From: Thermoplasmata archaeon | Lineage (GTDB): Archaea > Thermoplasmatota > Thermoplasmata > Thermoplasmatales > Thermoplasmataceae | Assembly (NCBI GenBank): GCA_021826795.1 | Contig: JAKAYM010000013.1 | Location: 1-22,707 of the forward strand | DNA length: 22,707 bases | Direction: 5' to 3' | Part shown: positions 6,890 to 14,768 of the stretch, piece by piece | Position numbering within the stretch: position 1 is the first letter of the stretch | How the letters are laid out: each line of letters begins with the position of its first letter | Program-made: the position numbers and the translations under genes | Notes under the pieces: generated by a model | Database searches by the model: none | The model's input: the letters and a program-made list of their open reading frames with translations, nothing else | Told to the model about the DNA's origin: nothing

Positions 6890-7900
6890 ATGGCAGGAAA
6901 TGTATTCATCCTTGGAGCCGGACTATCAGGAATATATTCGAAGATACAGAATCCGCAATCCACATTAATAGATAAATCAGAACATCTTACAATTTCTACA
7001 AGACTGGTTAATGTTGTAAATGGTAATGATAAAAATTATGCATATAAACCAAGGCATGTTGATAGAAACGAGACTGTCAGGGATATTGATTTTGCTAACA
7101 GGCTCATAGTTACGGATAAAGGAAATATATCATACGGCAAGCTCATCATTGCACTTGGACACAGTCAGGGGATAAAACCCATAGAAGGAAGCCAGTATCT
7201 GCATAAACTGGAAACGGTAGAAGATGCCATCGGCATGAGGGAACTTATCAGAAAGTCTGAAAACATAACAATCATAGGTGGAAGCTATCTTGGAGTTGAA
7301 CTGGCGTCTATCATGCATGGGAAAAAAGTAAATTTAGTAGAATCGGAAACAAGAATTCTTCCACGTGCACCGGGAAGTGCGTCTGATTATGTATCGAATT
7401 ATCTCAAAAATATGGGCGTAAATATTATCACAGGTTCCAGGGTAACAGAGGTTAAGAACAGCACCGTATTATTATCCGGTAAGGAAATCGAATCGGATTT
7501 GACCATATATGCTGGAGGAATTTCAGGAAGTCCTTTAATAGAAAATCTCGGGATAAAATCAGAAAATTCCCGGATAATAGTGAACAGGTATCTGCAATCA
7601 GTTGACTATGATGATATATATGCATGCGGTGATTCCATGAAAATAGAGAATAAGGATTTCCCGATGACAGCATTCATAGCCAGAAAATCCGGAATTGTAG
7701 CAATGAAAAACGCTACCGGATCCAACATAGAGTTCAATGATTATAAGAGTGGAAATATACTGAATTTAAACGGGAAGTATGTACTCATAAAGGGGAACGG
7801 TTTCAGTAAAAGCCCTGTTAACGGCTTTATTAAAAAATATGTTAACAGAAAGACAGAAAAAACACTGGAGAAACTGAATCAGATAATCAACAATAAATAA
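6890..7900 (+). CDS. NDH-2-like FAD/NAD(P)-binding oxidoreductase
   Basis: The 336-residue protein has the two dinucleotide folds of the pyridine nucleotide-disulfide oxidoreductase superfamily. These are an N-terminal FAD motif GAGLSG (9-14), an internal NAD(P)H motif IIGGSYLGVELAS (about 128-140), and the second FAD-contact motif YACGD (about 245-249). No redox-active CXXC is present, so it is not a disulfide reductase. The order of motifs and the short C-terminus resemble type II NADH dehydrogenases (NDH-2) and related quinone reductases, though at 336 residues it is shorter than the usual 400 or so. It likely passes electrons from NAD(P)H to a quinone or other acceptor at the membrane face. 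Its stop is only three bases from the stop of the convergent MFS gene. Confidence 0.75.
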   Translation: MAGNVFILGAGLSGIYSKIQNPQSTLIDKSEHLTISTRLVNVVNGNDKNYAYKPRHVDRNETVRDIDFANRLIVTDKGNISYGKLIIALGHSQGIKPIEGSQYLHKLETVEDAIGMRELIRKSENITIIGGSYLGVELASIMHGKKVNLVESETRILPRAPGSASDYVSNYLKNMGVNIITGSRVTEVKNSTVLLSGKEIESDLTIYAGGISGSPLIENLGIKSENSRIIVNRYLQSVDYDDIYACGDSMKIENKDFPMTAFIARKSGIVAMKNATGSNIEFNDYKSGNILNLNGKYVLIKGNGFSKSPVNGFIKKYVNRKTEKTLEKLNQIINNK

Positions 7901-7903
7901 ATT

Positions 7904-9088
7904 TCACCGGTCTTTAAAATCTTCCCTGATAAGCAGAAATCCCATCAGCATGGAAAAGGCAATGAATGCTATACCGTAATATAAAATGCCGTTGAAAAGC
8001 CCGGTTATTCTATCCATTAATCCCAGTATTATTACCGGAAGTCCCACTCCTGTGTATATGATTATGTAATAATTGGCTAACATATCTCCTGTTTTTTCTG
8101 GCGGTGAAATTTCTTTGATTTCTCTTGTTGCACCGGTAAAGGCAAAACCCTGGCCCATTCCGGCAAACACAGTTCCTGCAATAAATATGTACAGCGAATT
8201 GCCCTTAATCGCTATCAATATTAATATAATAGCCATGATAATAAAAACCATGCCGGAGAACATTGAGTTCTTAATTTTAAATTTCAATGAAAATATCTGG
8301 AAAACAGATGCAATACCGAGCATAATAAATACAATAATGCCTCCAATCGCTATGTTATTTATCCCTGCAAGCCTTATAATATATACAGGAGCAAGCGACA
8401 TGAAGAATGCTGTAATAGACCATGCAACAAATGCCACAAAGGAGCTCAAAAGGAACATTCTTATCACATCCCGGTCAATTGAAGGAAAATGTAATTTCAA
8501 TCCTGAATTTCTAGGTGAAGTATCTTTCAGGGGATACATTGCTAAAGCGGGTATTAAGACCAAAATAATGGAAACTGCATATACCAGTCTCAGTGGATAA
8601 GGTAAATACTGGGCCATAATCCCACCGATTAACGGTCCTGTAGCTGTTCCAGCAGAGGTTCCTATAGAAGTCAAAACAGCGCCTGCCTTCCTGTGATAAT
8701 GAAATAACAATGCACTTGCAGATCCGGCAATAGCCCCACTTGCCAGTCCCATAAATGCACGCCCGAGGAAAAGCATGTACACATTTCTTGCAAATAGAAA
8801 CGAGATCAATCCTATCAGTTCCATAATAATACCTATGCCCACAGGCAATTTTCTGCCATGCTTATCCGAATACTGTCCCCAGAAAAGTAAGGATGGAATC
8901 AACATTAAGACATATATTGCGAAAATATCTGTAATTATGAATGTTCCGAAATGATATTTTATGGCATAAAGATCATAAATGGGTGCAGTAACATTGGACG
9001 CAGCCATTATAGAAAACAGGAGAAGAACCATAATGGCACTTCCTGCATTGTTCCGCCGTGTTTCTGAATTATCGTCATTATATTTCAT
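7904..9088 (-). CDS. MFS transporter, drug-efflux type
   Basis: This is a 12-helix major facilitator, 394 residues from the ATG at 9088 (MKYNDDNSETRRNNAGSAIM). The signature between helices 2 and 3 reads GQYSDKHGRKLP, the MFS motif A. GRAFMGLASGAIAGSASALL and GTSAGTATGPLIGGIMAQYL match helices 4 and 5 of the 12-TM drug:H+ antiporter group, so export of a small molecule is likely. The frame stays open upstream to an ATG at 9166. I chose 9088 because the extra residues would run through the promoter and the inverted repeat at 9101-9119. The gene is divergent from an ArsR-type regulator, the usual arrangement for an inducible exporter controlled by its neighbour. Confidence 0.85.
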   Translation of the reverse strand: MKYNDDNSETRRNNAGSAIMVLLLFSIMAASNVTAPIYDLYAIKYHFGTFIITDIFAIYVLMLIPSLLFWGQYSDKHGRKLPVGIGIIMELIGLISFLFARNVYMLFLGRAFMGLASGAIAGSASALLFHYHRKAGAVLTSIGTSAGTATGPLIGGIMAQYLPYPLRLVYAVSIILVLIPALAMYPLKDTSPRNSGLKLHFPSIDRDVIRMFLLSSFVAFVAWSITAFFMSLAPVYIIRLAGINNIAIGGIIVFIMLGIASVFQIFSLKFKIKNSMFSGMVFIIMAIILILIAIKGNSLYIFIAGTVFAGMGQGFAFTGATREIKEISPPEKTGDMLANYYIIIYTGVGLPVIILGLMDRITGLFNGILYYGIAFIAFSMLMGFLLIREDFKDR

Positions 9089-9100
9089 GGAAGTTAATTG

Positions 9101-9119
9101 TCCATCATAAATTAATGGA
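9101..9119. promoter_or_regulatory. Candidate operator enclosing the MFS gene TATA box
   Basis: TCCAT-CATAAATTA-ATGGA is a perfect 5-bp inverted repeat with a 9-base spacer. On the minus strand the enclosed and adjacent bases read taatttatgat, a TATA-like element centred about 22 bases from the MFS start at 9088. A dimeric repressor bound here would block TBP. The divergent ArsR-type protein at 9184 is the obvious candidate. The match is by eye only. Confidence 0.45.
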
Positions 9120-9154
9120 AGCCATCCATAATGAAAAGCTGATATATGACAAAG

Positions 9155-9163
9155 TATATTTAT
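9155..9163 (+). promoter_or_regulatory. TATA box for the ArsR-type regulator
   Basis: tatatttat is centred 25 bases before the GTG at 9184. This spacing supports a leaderless message beginning at the GTG start codon. Confidence 0.45.
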
Positions 9164-9183
9164 CAAATCAGATATAATAACTG

Positions 9184-9885
9184 GTGTTTAACAGTAATAA
9201 CAAGCCAGAGCAGCCACAGAAAATTCCTATGGATAGGTTATTTTACTGCCTTTCCAGCCCGTTAAGATTAGAAATAATAAGGATTCTTTCTGGAGGTACT
9301 AAAACAGTTAAAGAGATTTCAGAACTATTGAATAGTTCACAGCCACTGGTATCCGGCCATTTAAGAATATTATTAGAATATGGCTTCGTCAATGAACTAC
9401 AGTATGGCAGGGAAGTTTTTTATAAAATAATTCCTGAACAGGTTGAATTTTTAACAACGTATTTGGATGACATGGCAGGAAATCCTAAGGTATCGGTGAT
9501 AACAAAACAGTCTCAAAATAATGTGTCCTTTTCTGAATGTAGAAGATGTTATGATCATCTAGCAGGGCAGGAAGGGGTTTTGCTTCTGAAAACATTATTA
9601 TTGAAAGGCTGGCTTGTTCAGGTGAGCAGTAAACCGGAGTATGAACTGACTGATAAAGGGGAAATCAACATGATCAGGCTGGGAGTTAAAATACCCATAA
9701 AAAGAAAACATGGGAGGATTTTTGCCTATGGATGCCGGGATCTTACTGAAAAAGAGTTCCATCTGGGCGGTTCTCTTGGGGCCGAGCTTATGAAAGCCCT
9801 GATAGCGGGAGACTTCATTTCTGTTCGTGATGATTCAAGAATTATAACTGTGCTAAAACCCATAAAAGAATGGATTAACATATAA
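9184..9885 (+). CDS. ArsR-family regulator with extended C-terminal domain
   Basis: The 233-residue product starts with GTG. Residues about 16-85 form a winged helix-turn-helix of the ArsR type (MDRLFYCLSSPLRLEIIRIL, then KEISELLNSSQPLVSGHLRI). The C-terminal half contains SECRRCYDHLAGQEGVLLLK, a YELTDKGE...LGV block, and YGCRDLTEKEFHLGGSLGAE. This duplicated 'C..C..HLAG..G' and 'C.D....HLGG.LG' layout is seen in longer ArsR proteins better known from Actinobacteria. The cysteines (CRRC and YGC) could bind metal or sense thiol stress. The gene is divergent from an MFS exporter with a shared 95-bp promoter region, so it is probably that exporter's repressor. Its start at GTG 9184 rather than Met16 is favoured by the TATA spacing. 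Confidence 0.8.
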   Translation: MFNSNNKPEQPQKIPMDRLFYCLSSPLRLEIIRILSGGTKTVKEISELLNSSQPLVSGHLRILLEYGFVNELQYGREVFYKIIPEQVEFLTTYLDDMAGNPKVSVITKQSQNNVSFSECRRCYDHLAGQEGVLLLKTLLLKGWLVQVSSKPEYELTDKGEINMIRLGVKIPIKRKHGRIFAYGCRDLTEKEFHLGGSLGAELMKALIAGDFISVRDDSRIITVLKPIKEWINI

Positions 9886-9923
9886 ATACATAATTTTTAA
9901 TGAAAGAAAAAAATGCAATTGAT
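9886..9923. terminator. T-rich gap between convergent genes
   Basis: Only 38 bases separate the stops of the ArsR-type gene and the asparaginase gene. The gap holds aattttta (9892-9899) for the plus strand and, on the minus strand, a T-run complementary to gaaagaaaaaaat, so it can act as a two-way archaeal T-rich terminator. Confidence 0.4.
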
Positions 9924-10745
9924 TTATGAAAATTCCCTGTAAGCATATGCCATTGTCGTGTTTGAATACGATATGTATTCATCTCCGGTTATGGCTATTA
10001 TACCGCAACTAACCGTAAATGAATCAACCTCCCTTTTCACTATGTTCTCGAGAGTTTCGGTTCCAATCTGTTCGTATATATGATAGGATAGAAGATTCCT
10101 GGCTATCTCCTCTCCTATTCCTGTGGCTACTACTGCACCCTTCTCTCCAGCATATATGCCGGCACCTAGTATAGGCGAATCGCCCACCCTGCCCCTAAGC
10201 ATGGGAAATGCGCCGCCTGTTGAAACAGCAGCAGCAAATTTTCCACCTATTCTTCCCACTGCCCCTACTGTATCTCCAGTTTTTTTCTGAAGAAACTTGA
10301 ACTTATCTGGCATACCATTATTTTTAACTTCTTCCTGAAATTTTGTTAATCTTTCCATGCTTCTTTCCGTTGCGGGGTTATAATATTCGTGTCCCATTTC
10401 CCTGGCAAATTGTGTGGCCCCATCGCCGGAGAGCATGATGTGTGGGCTGCTAATCATTACATCCCTCGCAACTAGAACCGGATTTTTCACGTTTTCTATA
10501 CAAATTACCGATCCAAATTCTTTAGACATCATTACGGCAGCGTCCATCTGAATGCTTCCGTCTATTCTTGGGACTGAACCTGTTCCCGCATTGAATAATA
10601 TATTATCCTCCATTGATATTACGGGATTTATAACCATATTCAGGGGATTATTTTCAAATTTTATATTATTAAGGATATCCTCAAGTATGCTGTTCATGGA
10701 AGATGGGCTTCCCGCACCTCCATGTATTAAAATTGCATTTTCCAT
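9924..10745 (-). CDS. Threonine-type asparaginase / isoaspartyl aminopeptidase (Ntn hydrolase)
   Basis: The 273-residue protein has the N-terminal IHGGAG motif (7-12) and NAGTGSVPRIDG (52-63) of plant-type asparaginases. Thr159 in KKTGDTVGAVG is the residue that becomes the N-terminal nucleophile after self-cleavage. STGGAFPMLRGRVGDSPILG and GAGIYAGEKGAVVATGIGEE form the rest of the active site and substrate loop. Such enzymes cleave isoaspartyl dipeptides that arise from damaged proteins and hydrolyse asparagine. A peptidase role would suit a hot acidic cytoplasm, where isoaspartate forms readily, but that is inference. The length is somewhat below the 300 or so residues usual for the family, mostly through a short alpha-chain tail. 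It is convergent with the ArsR-type gene. Confidence 0.9.
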   Translation of the reverse strand: MENAILIHGGAGSPSSMNSILEDILNNIKFENNPLNMVINPVISMEDNILFNAGTGSVPRIDGSIQMDAAVMMSKEFGSVICIENVKNPVLVARDVMISSPHIMLSGDGATQFAREMGHEYYNPATERSMERLTKFQEEVKNNGMPDKFKFLQKKTGDTVGAVGRIGGKFAAAVSTGGAFPMLRGRVGDSPILGAGIYAGEKGAVVATGIGEEIARNLLSYHIYEQIGTETLENIVKREVDSFTVSCGIIAITGDEYISYSNTTMAYAYREFS

Positions 10746-10948
10746 GGCAGGTAATGTATTGCAAAATAATTAATTTAACGGCTCTACTAATATTCGAAAT
10801 ATGGGGAAATTATGAAAGGAATGAAATTAGGGCAACAGAGACACTTGCTTATAATCTATATCTATAAATCCAATAAACGGTGATGGATTTGAAACACAAT
10901 AACTACATCATGCCATAGCTAATCAGCAGATCAAAAATCACATCCAGT
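10746..10948. other. Gene-free stretch upstream of the transposase remnant
   Basis: It holds the promoter region of the asparaginase gene (minus strand) and nothing else secure. A 23-codon frame at 10812-10883 (MKGMKLGQQRHLLIIYIYKS) has a protein-like look, similar to the start of a winged-helix protein, but stops at once. It may be another decayed fragment. Confidence 0.4.
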
Positions 10949-11297
10949 ATGACAGCCATAATTAACAATACCGGCATAAATCGGATTATTCCCAACCAGT
11001 TTTGATGTCATGCGTATCCTTCTGATGTAGGAAATTCCCTTACATCACCAAATGAGATAGAAAGGCTAAATAGGGAAATAAGAAGAATATAAAATATCAT
11101 CCTTATATGATAAGGGCTCTGCAATGGAGATATTCTATCTTAAATCAATGGAGTTCGATTCAAAGTATGCATTCTGAAAGATCAACGGATATTATAAATA
11201 CCATGATGGGGTTAAAAGCTATTTAACAGGAGGCACCGTCTATAAATACACTGAATATGGTACACGATCATTCATTTTAGACAAATATATTAAATAA
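10949..11297 (+). pseudogene. C-terminal remnant of an IS256-type (mutator) transposase
   Basis: One frame reads NRIIPNQF, a TGA stop at 11003-11005, CHAYPSDVGNSLTSP, then NEIERLNREIRRI, ending at a TAA at 11090-11092. The IERLNREIRR block in this context is a hallmark of the C-terminal region of IS256-type transposases. A second frame picks up at 11103 with LYDKGSAMEIFYLKSMEFDS, has a TGA at 11175-11177, and ends with KINGYYKYHDGVKSYLTGG through TRSFILDKYIK at 11295-11297. Only about 115 codons of a roughly 400-codon gene survive, with at least two stops and one frameshift, and the DDE residues are gone. It is a dead relic; I could not see its terminal repeats. Confidence 0.7.
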
Positions 11298-11312
11298 ACA
11301 TGGTCACTACCA

Positions 11313-12579
11313 TCAGGTGCTGTACGAGGAATCGTCTTCAAGATTTAGATTATTTGTTTCTCCAGATTTGAATATTACACCCAATGCTATCAAAATAAAT
11401 AATAATGTGAAGACCGGGTATAACACATAGTTTATGCTGCCCAGAAAATCTGATACATACGGTGCAGGACCCCCTATAAACGAGTTGCCATACTGATAAC
11501 ACGTTGAGTTGCCAGAATATCGTACATTGGTTGGAAACATTTCAGAAATCATGGCAGACATAGCAGTAGCACCGAATCCATTGGCTGCAGAGAAAATGGA
11601 AATAAATAGAATGAAATATACAAATCCCACGAGGTATATAGATGGAAATAGAGCTATAAGAGCCAGTATATTGGCGCCCGCAATAACTGTTCTCCTGCCA
11701 ACCTTATCAGATAATCCTCCTCCAATAAAGACGAATATTATATTTACAATTCCGAAAATTGCTGAGCCTATGAGCCCCTGAAAAATGGTTATGGCCTTGG
11801 TAGATTCAAACAGTACCGGAAGGAGAGAAAATGCAAAATAGAAGAAATTCCCGAATGACCCGGCTAGCATTATCCCTGCAAGGACCTTTTTCCAGTGAAC
11901 TTTGAAAAGTTCTTTTGCCGGCAGTTGAAGTATCTTCTTATCTTTCTCTTCATCAAGAAAGACTGGGGTTTCCCTGACTTTCATCCTAATAAATATTACG
12001 ACAACAAGTATAACAAAACTTGCAAGGAAGGGGATTCTCCATCCTATAGAATACATAAATGAGGAGGGCAGTAAGTACACGAGAGGAATAAATATAAGTG
12101 TTCCCAGTATAAGTGAGATTCCTACTGTTGACTGAATAAATGAAGAATAAAAGCCACGCCTGGTTTTAAATGTCTCTAAGGTAAGCAGCATGGCCCCGCC
12201 CCATTCACCACCGAGACCGAATCCTAAAACCAGTCTAAGCAAGACAAGCAGTACAATGGCCATATAACCGATACTGGCCTCTGATGGTATCAAACCGGTA
12301 AGACCAGTGGATATACCTGAAATTAAAAGGGTTATCAATAATATTTTTTTTTCTTCCGATTTTATCACCGAAATGGCCAAAAACAAGGGCCCCTACAGGC
12401 CTTGCTACGAATCCCAGTGCAAAGGTTAACAGGGTCAAGAGTATCGCTTCTGAATAACTCACAAACGGATAGAAGGCGTGCGCCAGATACAGAGTACCTG
12501 ATGAAAAAATAAAAATACCATACCACTCGACTATTGTACCTATCATGGAGGCAGCTATTACATCATGTTTCTCATTCAT
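11313..12579 (-). pseudogene. MHS-type MFS transporter split by a frameshift in an A9 run
   Basis: Two overlapping minus-strand frames give one transporter. The first, from the ATG at 12579, covers about 78 residues (MNEKHDVIAASMIGTIVEWY to GHFGDKIGRKK). The second continues with ILLITLLISG through GLGGEWGGAMLLTLE and ends at 11313. The switch is in a run of nine A (T9 at 12344-12352 on the plus strand); eight would restore a 421-residue protein of normal length. Motif A (GDKIGRKK) and GGEWGGA are typical of the metabolite:H+ symporter family, whose members import organic acids, betaine or sugar acids. The usual Asp of the EWYD motif is Gly here (EWYG). It could be a fresh mutation, a sequencing error, or a slippery site that yields some full-length protein. 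It lies downstream of the ALDH7 gene on the same strand, separated by 153 bases. Confidence 0.75.
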
Positions 12580-12732
12580 TATGACCTTACATCCTAGGTG
12601 TTTATAATTATTATGTTTTAGAAGTTGTCGAAATGTTGCGATATTGTCTCTATAAATAATTAAGTTGCTGAGTTAAATATCATAAAAATATAAAATAATG
12701 ATATTAAATTTTTGATTTATACCAGAATTACT

Positions 12733-14274
12733 TCAATCGATATCAAAACTTACTCCCTGGGAAAGAGGGACATCATTTCCATAGTTTTTGGTTACTGTTT
12801 GCCTTCTCATATATAATTTCCATGCATCGCTGCCGCTTTCTCTACCTCCGCCAGTGTCTTTTTCCCCACCGAATGCGCCGCCTATTTCAGCACCTGCAGT
12901 AGAAGTATTTATATTGGCTAAACCGCAATCCGAACCCCGGGCGGAAAGAAAATACTCTTCTTCTTTTAGGTCATTGGTGAAAATGGCAGAAGAAAGGCCC
13001 TGTGGAACATTGTTATGTATTTTCATAGCCTCCGGCATTGTATTATACTTAAATACGTAAAGTATGGGGGCAAAAGTTTCTTCCCGTGTTATATCCATAC
13101 CTTCCTTAGCTTCTATAAGAGTTGGCTGTACATAACATCCCCTATCTCTGGAAAGGACTTTTCCACCGTATAATACCCTTCCGCCCTGTTTCACTGCAGT
13201 GTCAATTGCCTTCTCGTAATTCGATACAGCTTTATCATCAATCATGGGCCCAACAAGGATTCCGGCATCGAGTGGGTTGCCTATTTTCACCTTTTCATAT
13301 ATTGAGATTAATTTGGAAATGAACTCATCATAAATTTTAGAGTTGACGACTATTCTTCTCGTACTGGTGCACCTCTGCCCTGTGGTTGCAAGAGCACCGA
13401 AAGCTACACCCTTCAATGCCAGGTTCATATCTGCCTTTTCGCTGACTATAGCACAGTTATTCCCGCCCAGTTCTAATAATGTCCTTCCAAGTCTTTCGGA
13501 GACAGCAGTTGATATCCTTTTTCCGGTCTTTACTGATCCTGTAAAAGAGATAAGTTTTAGCCTTTTATCAGATATCATGAGTTCACCGATCTTTGAACCA
13601 CGGCCATTTACAAGAGAAAATACAGGCGGAATCGATTCCTCCTCTATAACTTTACTTATAATTTTCATTACCGAAACTGCGGCGAGAGATCCTTTGCTCG
13701 AGGGTTTCCAGATGGATGTATCTCCGGCAACCGCCGCTATCAGTGAATTCCAGGACCACACAGCTGTAGGAAAATTAAAAGCAGAAATTATCCCTATGGG
13801 GCCGAGAGGGACATACTGATCATATAACCTGTGCATGGGCCTTTCACTTACCATCATTGATCCATACAATTGCCTGGACAGTCCGCTGGCGAAATATCCA
13901 ACATCAATCATCTCCTGGATCTCGCCCTCTCCCTCACTTATAACTTTTCCTGCCTCTAATGAAACGATTTTTCCCAGATTGGATTTCTGTTCTTCCAGGC
14001 TTCTAGAAATTTTACGTATTATTCTGCCTCTGGTCGGAGCAGGAGTTTCGGACCACTCCACAAAGGATTTTTCTATAACCTGCACAGATTTGTTGTATTC
14101 ACTCTCAGTTGCCACTGATACAGACGCAAGGTGAGTTCCATCTATGGGGCTTACCGATTCAAGTGCATTTTCCTTGCTATATTCAACCCATTTTCCGTTG
14201 TAAACCCCTGAATTTTGTTCAGTGAGGTCAAGGGCTTTAAATGCCTCATCCCTTATTCTTTTTATATCTGCCAT
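12733..14274 (-). CDS. ALDH7-family (antiquitin-type) aldehyde dehydrogenase, probable aminoadipate-semialdehyde dehydrogenase
   Basis: The 513-residue enzyme has the full aldehyde dehydrogenase set: Asn167 in SAFNFP, Lys190 in WKPS, FTGSVKTGK (244-252), the general base Glu268 in LELGGNN, and catalytic Cys302 in TTGQRCTS. The C-terminal block EIGGAFGGEKDTGGGRESGS, followed by DAWKLYMRRQT, is the signature of the ALDH7/antiquitin group. Those enzymes oxidise alpha-aminoadipate semialdehyde (in equilibrium with piperideine-6-carboxylate) to aminoadipate in lysine breakdown, using NAD+. Related substrates such as betaine aldehyde are possible. It stands alone, with a TATA-like aaatattaataat about 25-35 bases upstream on the minus strand. 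The class III aminotransferase at 2160 could make its substrate from lysine, but no linkage beyond the shared region is visible. Confidence 0.88.
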   Translation of the reverse strand: MADIKRIRDEAFKALDLTEQNSGVYNGKWVEYSKENALESVSPIDGTHLASVSVATESEYNKSVQVIEKSFVEWSETPAPTRGRIIRKISRSLEEQKSNLGKIVSLEAGKVISEGEGEIQEMIDVGYFASGLSRQLYGSMMVSERPMHRLYDQYVPLGPIGIISAFNFPTAVWSWNSLIAAVAGDTSIWKPSSKGSLAAVSVMKIISKVIEEESIPPVFSLVNGRGSKIGELMISDKRLKLISFTGSVKTGKRISTAVSERLGRTLLELGGNNCAIVSEKADMNLALKGVAFGALATTGQRCTSTRRIVVNSKIYDEFISKLISIYEKVKIGNPLDAGILVGPMIDDKAVSNYEKAIDTAVKQGGRVLYGGKVLSRDRGCYVQPTLIEAKEGMDITREETFAPILYVFKYNTMPEAMKIHNNVPQGLSSAIFTNDLKEEEYFLSARGSDCGLANINTSTAGAEIGGAFGGEKDTGGGRESGSDAWKLYMRRQTVTKNYGNDVPLSQGVSFDID

Positions 14275-14491
14275 AAGTGTTAATTTTCACTGTATTATTA
14301 ATATTTCTTTTATTTCAGTATCATCCATCCAGCTGGAATTTGCAAATATAAATTATAATTCAAAAGTGGTCCGTGAAAAGTTAATTTAAAAGATCTTTTA
14401 AGTCTAATTTAGCGATTGAAGTGGTTAATCACATTCAGATCCAAAAGTGGAACCGGTAAGGTGAAATAATAAACCTTAAATACCTTAATGT

Positions 14492-14510
14492 GATATCTAA
14501 TTTAGATATC
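14492..14510. promoter_or_regulatory. Perfect 19-bp palindrome in the Cys/His protein-PadR promoter
   Basis: GATATCTAATTTAGATATC is a perfect dyad, with 9-bp arms around a central T. It begins eight bases after a TATA-like ttaaatacc (14476-14484), so it covers the predicted transcription start. The word ATGTGATATCT occurs at 14488-14498 and again at 14514-14524, and the dyad core CTAATTTAG also occurs at 14404-14412. It is a strong candidate operator for the PadR protein encoded by this operon. Confidence 0.6.
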
Positions 14511-14534
14511 AATATGTGATATCTGGTGATAAAA

Positions 14535-14759
14535 ATGTATGGAAGAAGATATTCAGAAAACAACGAATATGGCAGAAGGTATGAAAAGGAATATAGAGAC
14601 GATGGTGAATACAGGGACTCCGGTTATGGAAGAGGATTCAACAGGGATGAACATATGTGCGGTGATTATCACGGACGTATGAACGGATCCAGAGGATGCC
14701 ATAACGGGGAGCACCGCTGCAGACATGAGCATTCCCATGAATGCCATGGAAGATATTAG
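14535..14759 (+). CDS. Small Cys/His/Arg/Tyr-rich protein, function unknown
   Basis: The 74-residue product has low sequence complexity. The first half is rich in Arg, Tyr, Gly, Glu and Asp (YGRRYSENNEYG, YGRGFNRDEH). The last 35 residues hold four Cys and most of the eight His (MCGDYHG, GCHNGEHRCRHEHSHECHG). The spacing suggests metal binding, for example of Cu, Zn or Ni, but no known domain is recognised. A GTG nine bases upstream at 14526 is in frame. I chose the ATG at 14535 because GGTGAT (14525-14530) forms a good Shine-Dalgarno motif before it. Ten bases separate it from the PadR gene, whose own N-terminus is His/Met-rich, so the pair is probably one metal- or stress-responsive operon. 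The palindrome at 14492-14510 suggests tight control. The function is inferred from composition only. Confidence 0.6.
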   Translation: MYGRRYSENNEYGRRYEKEYRDDGEYRDSGYGRGFNRDEHMCGDYHGRMNGSRGCHNGEHRCRHEHSHECHGRY

Positions 14760-14768
14760 GTGAGATAA

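Noticed and set aside
8073..8600. A 175-codon plus-strand frame
   Set aside because: It lies wholly inside the MFS transporter gene on the other strand, which has strong family motifs. It is a shadow frame.
9089..9166. Longer N-terminus for the MFS transporter starting at 9166
   Set aside because: The extra 26 codons cover the promoter and inverted repeat, and homologs of this type start close to the first membrane helix.
10812..10883. 23-codon frame MKGMKLGQQRHLLIIYIYKS
   Set aside because: Too short and without clear promoter or family. Mentioned only under the gene-free stretch.
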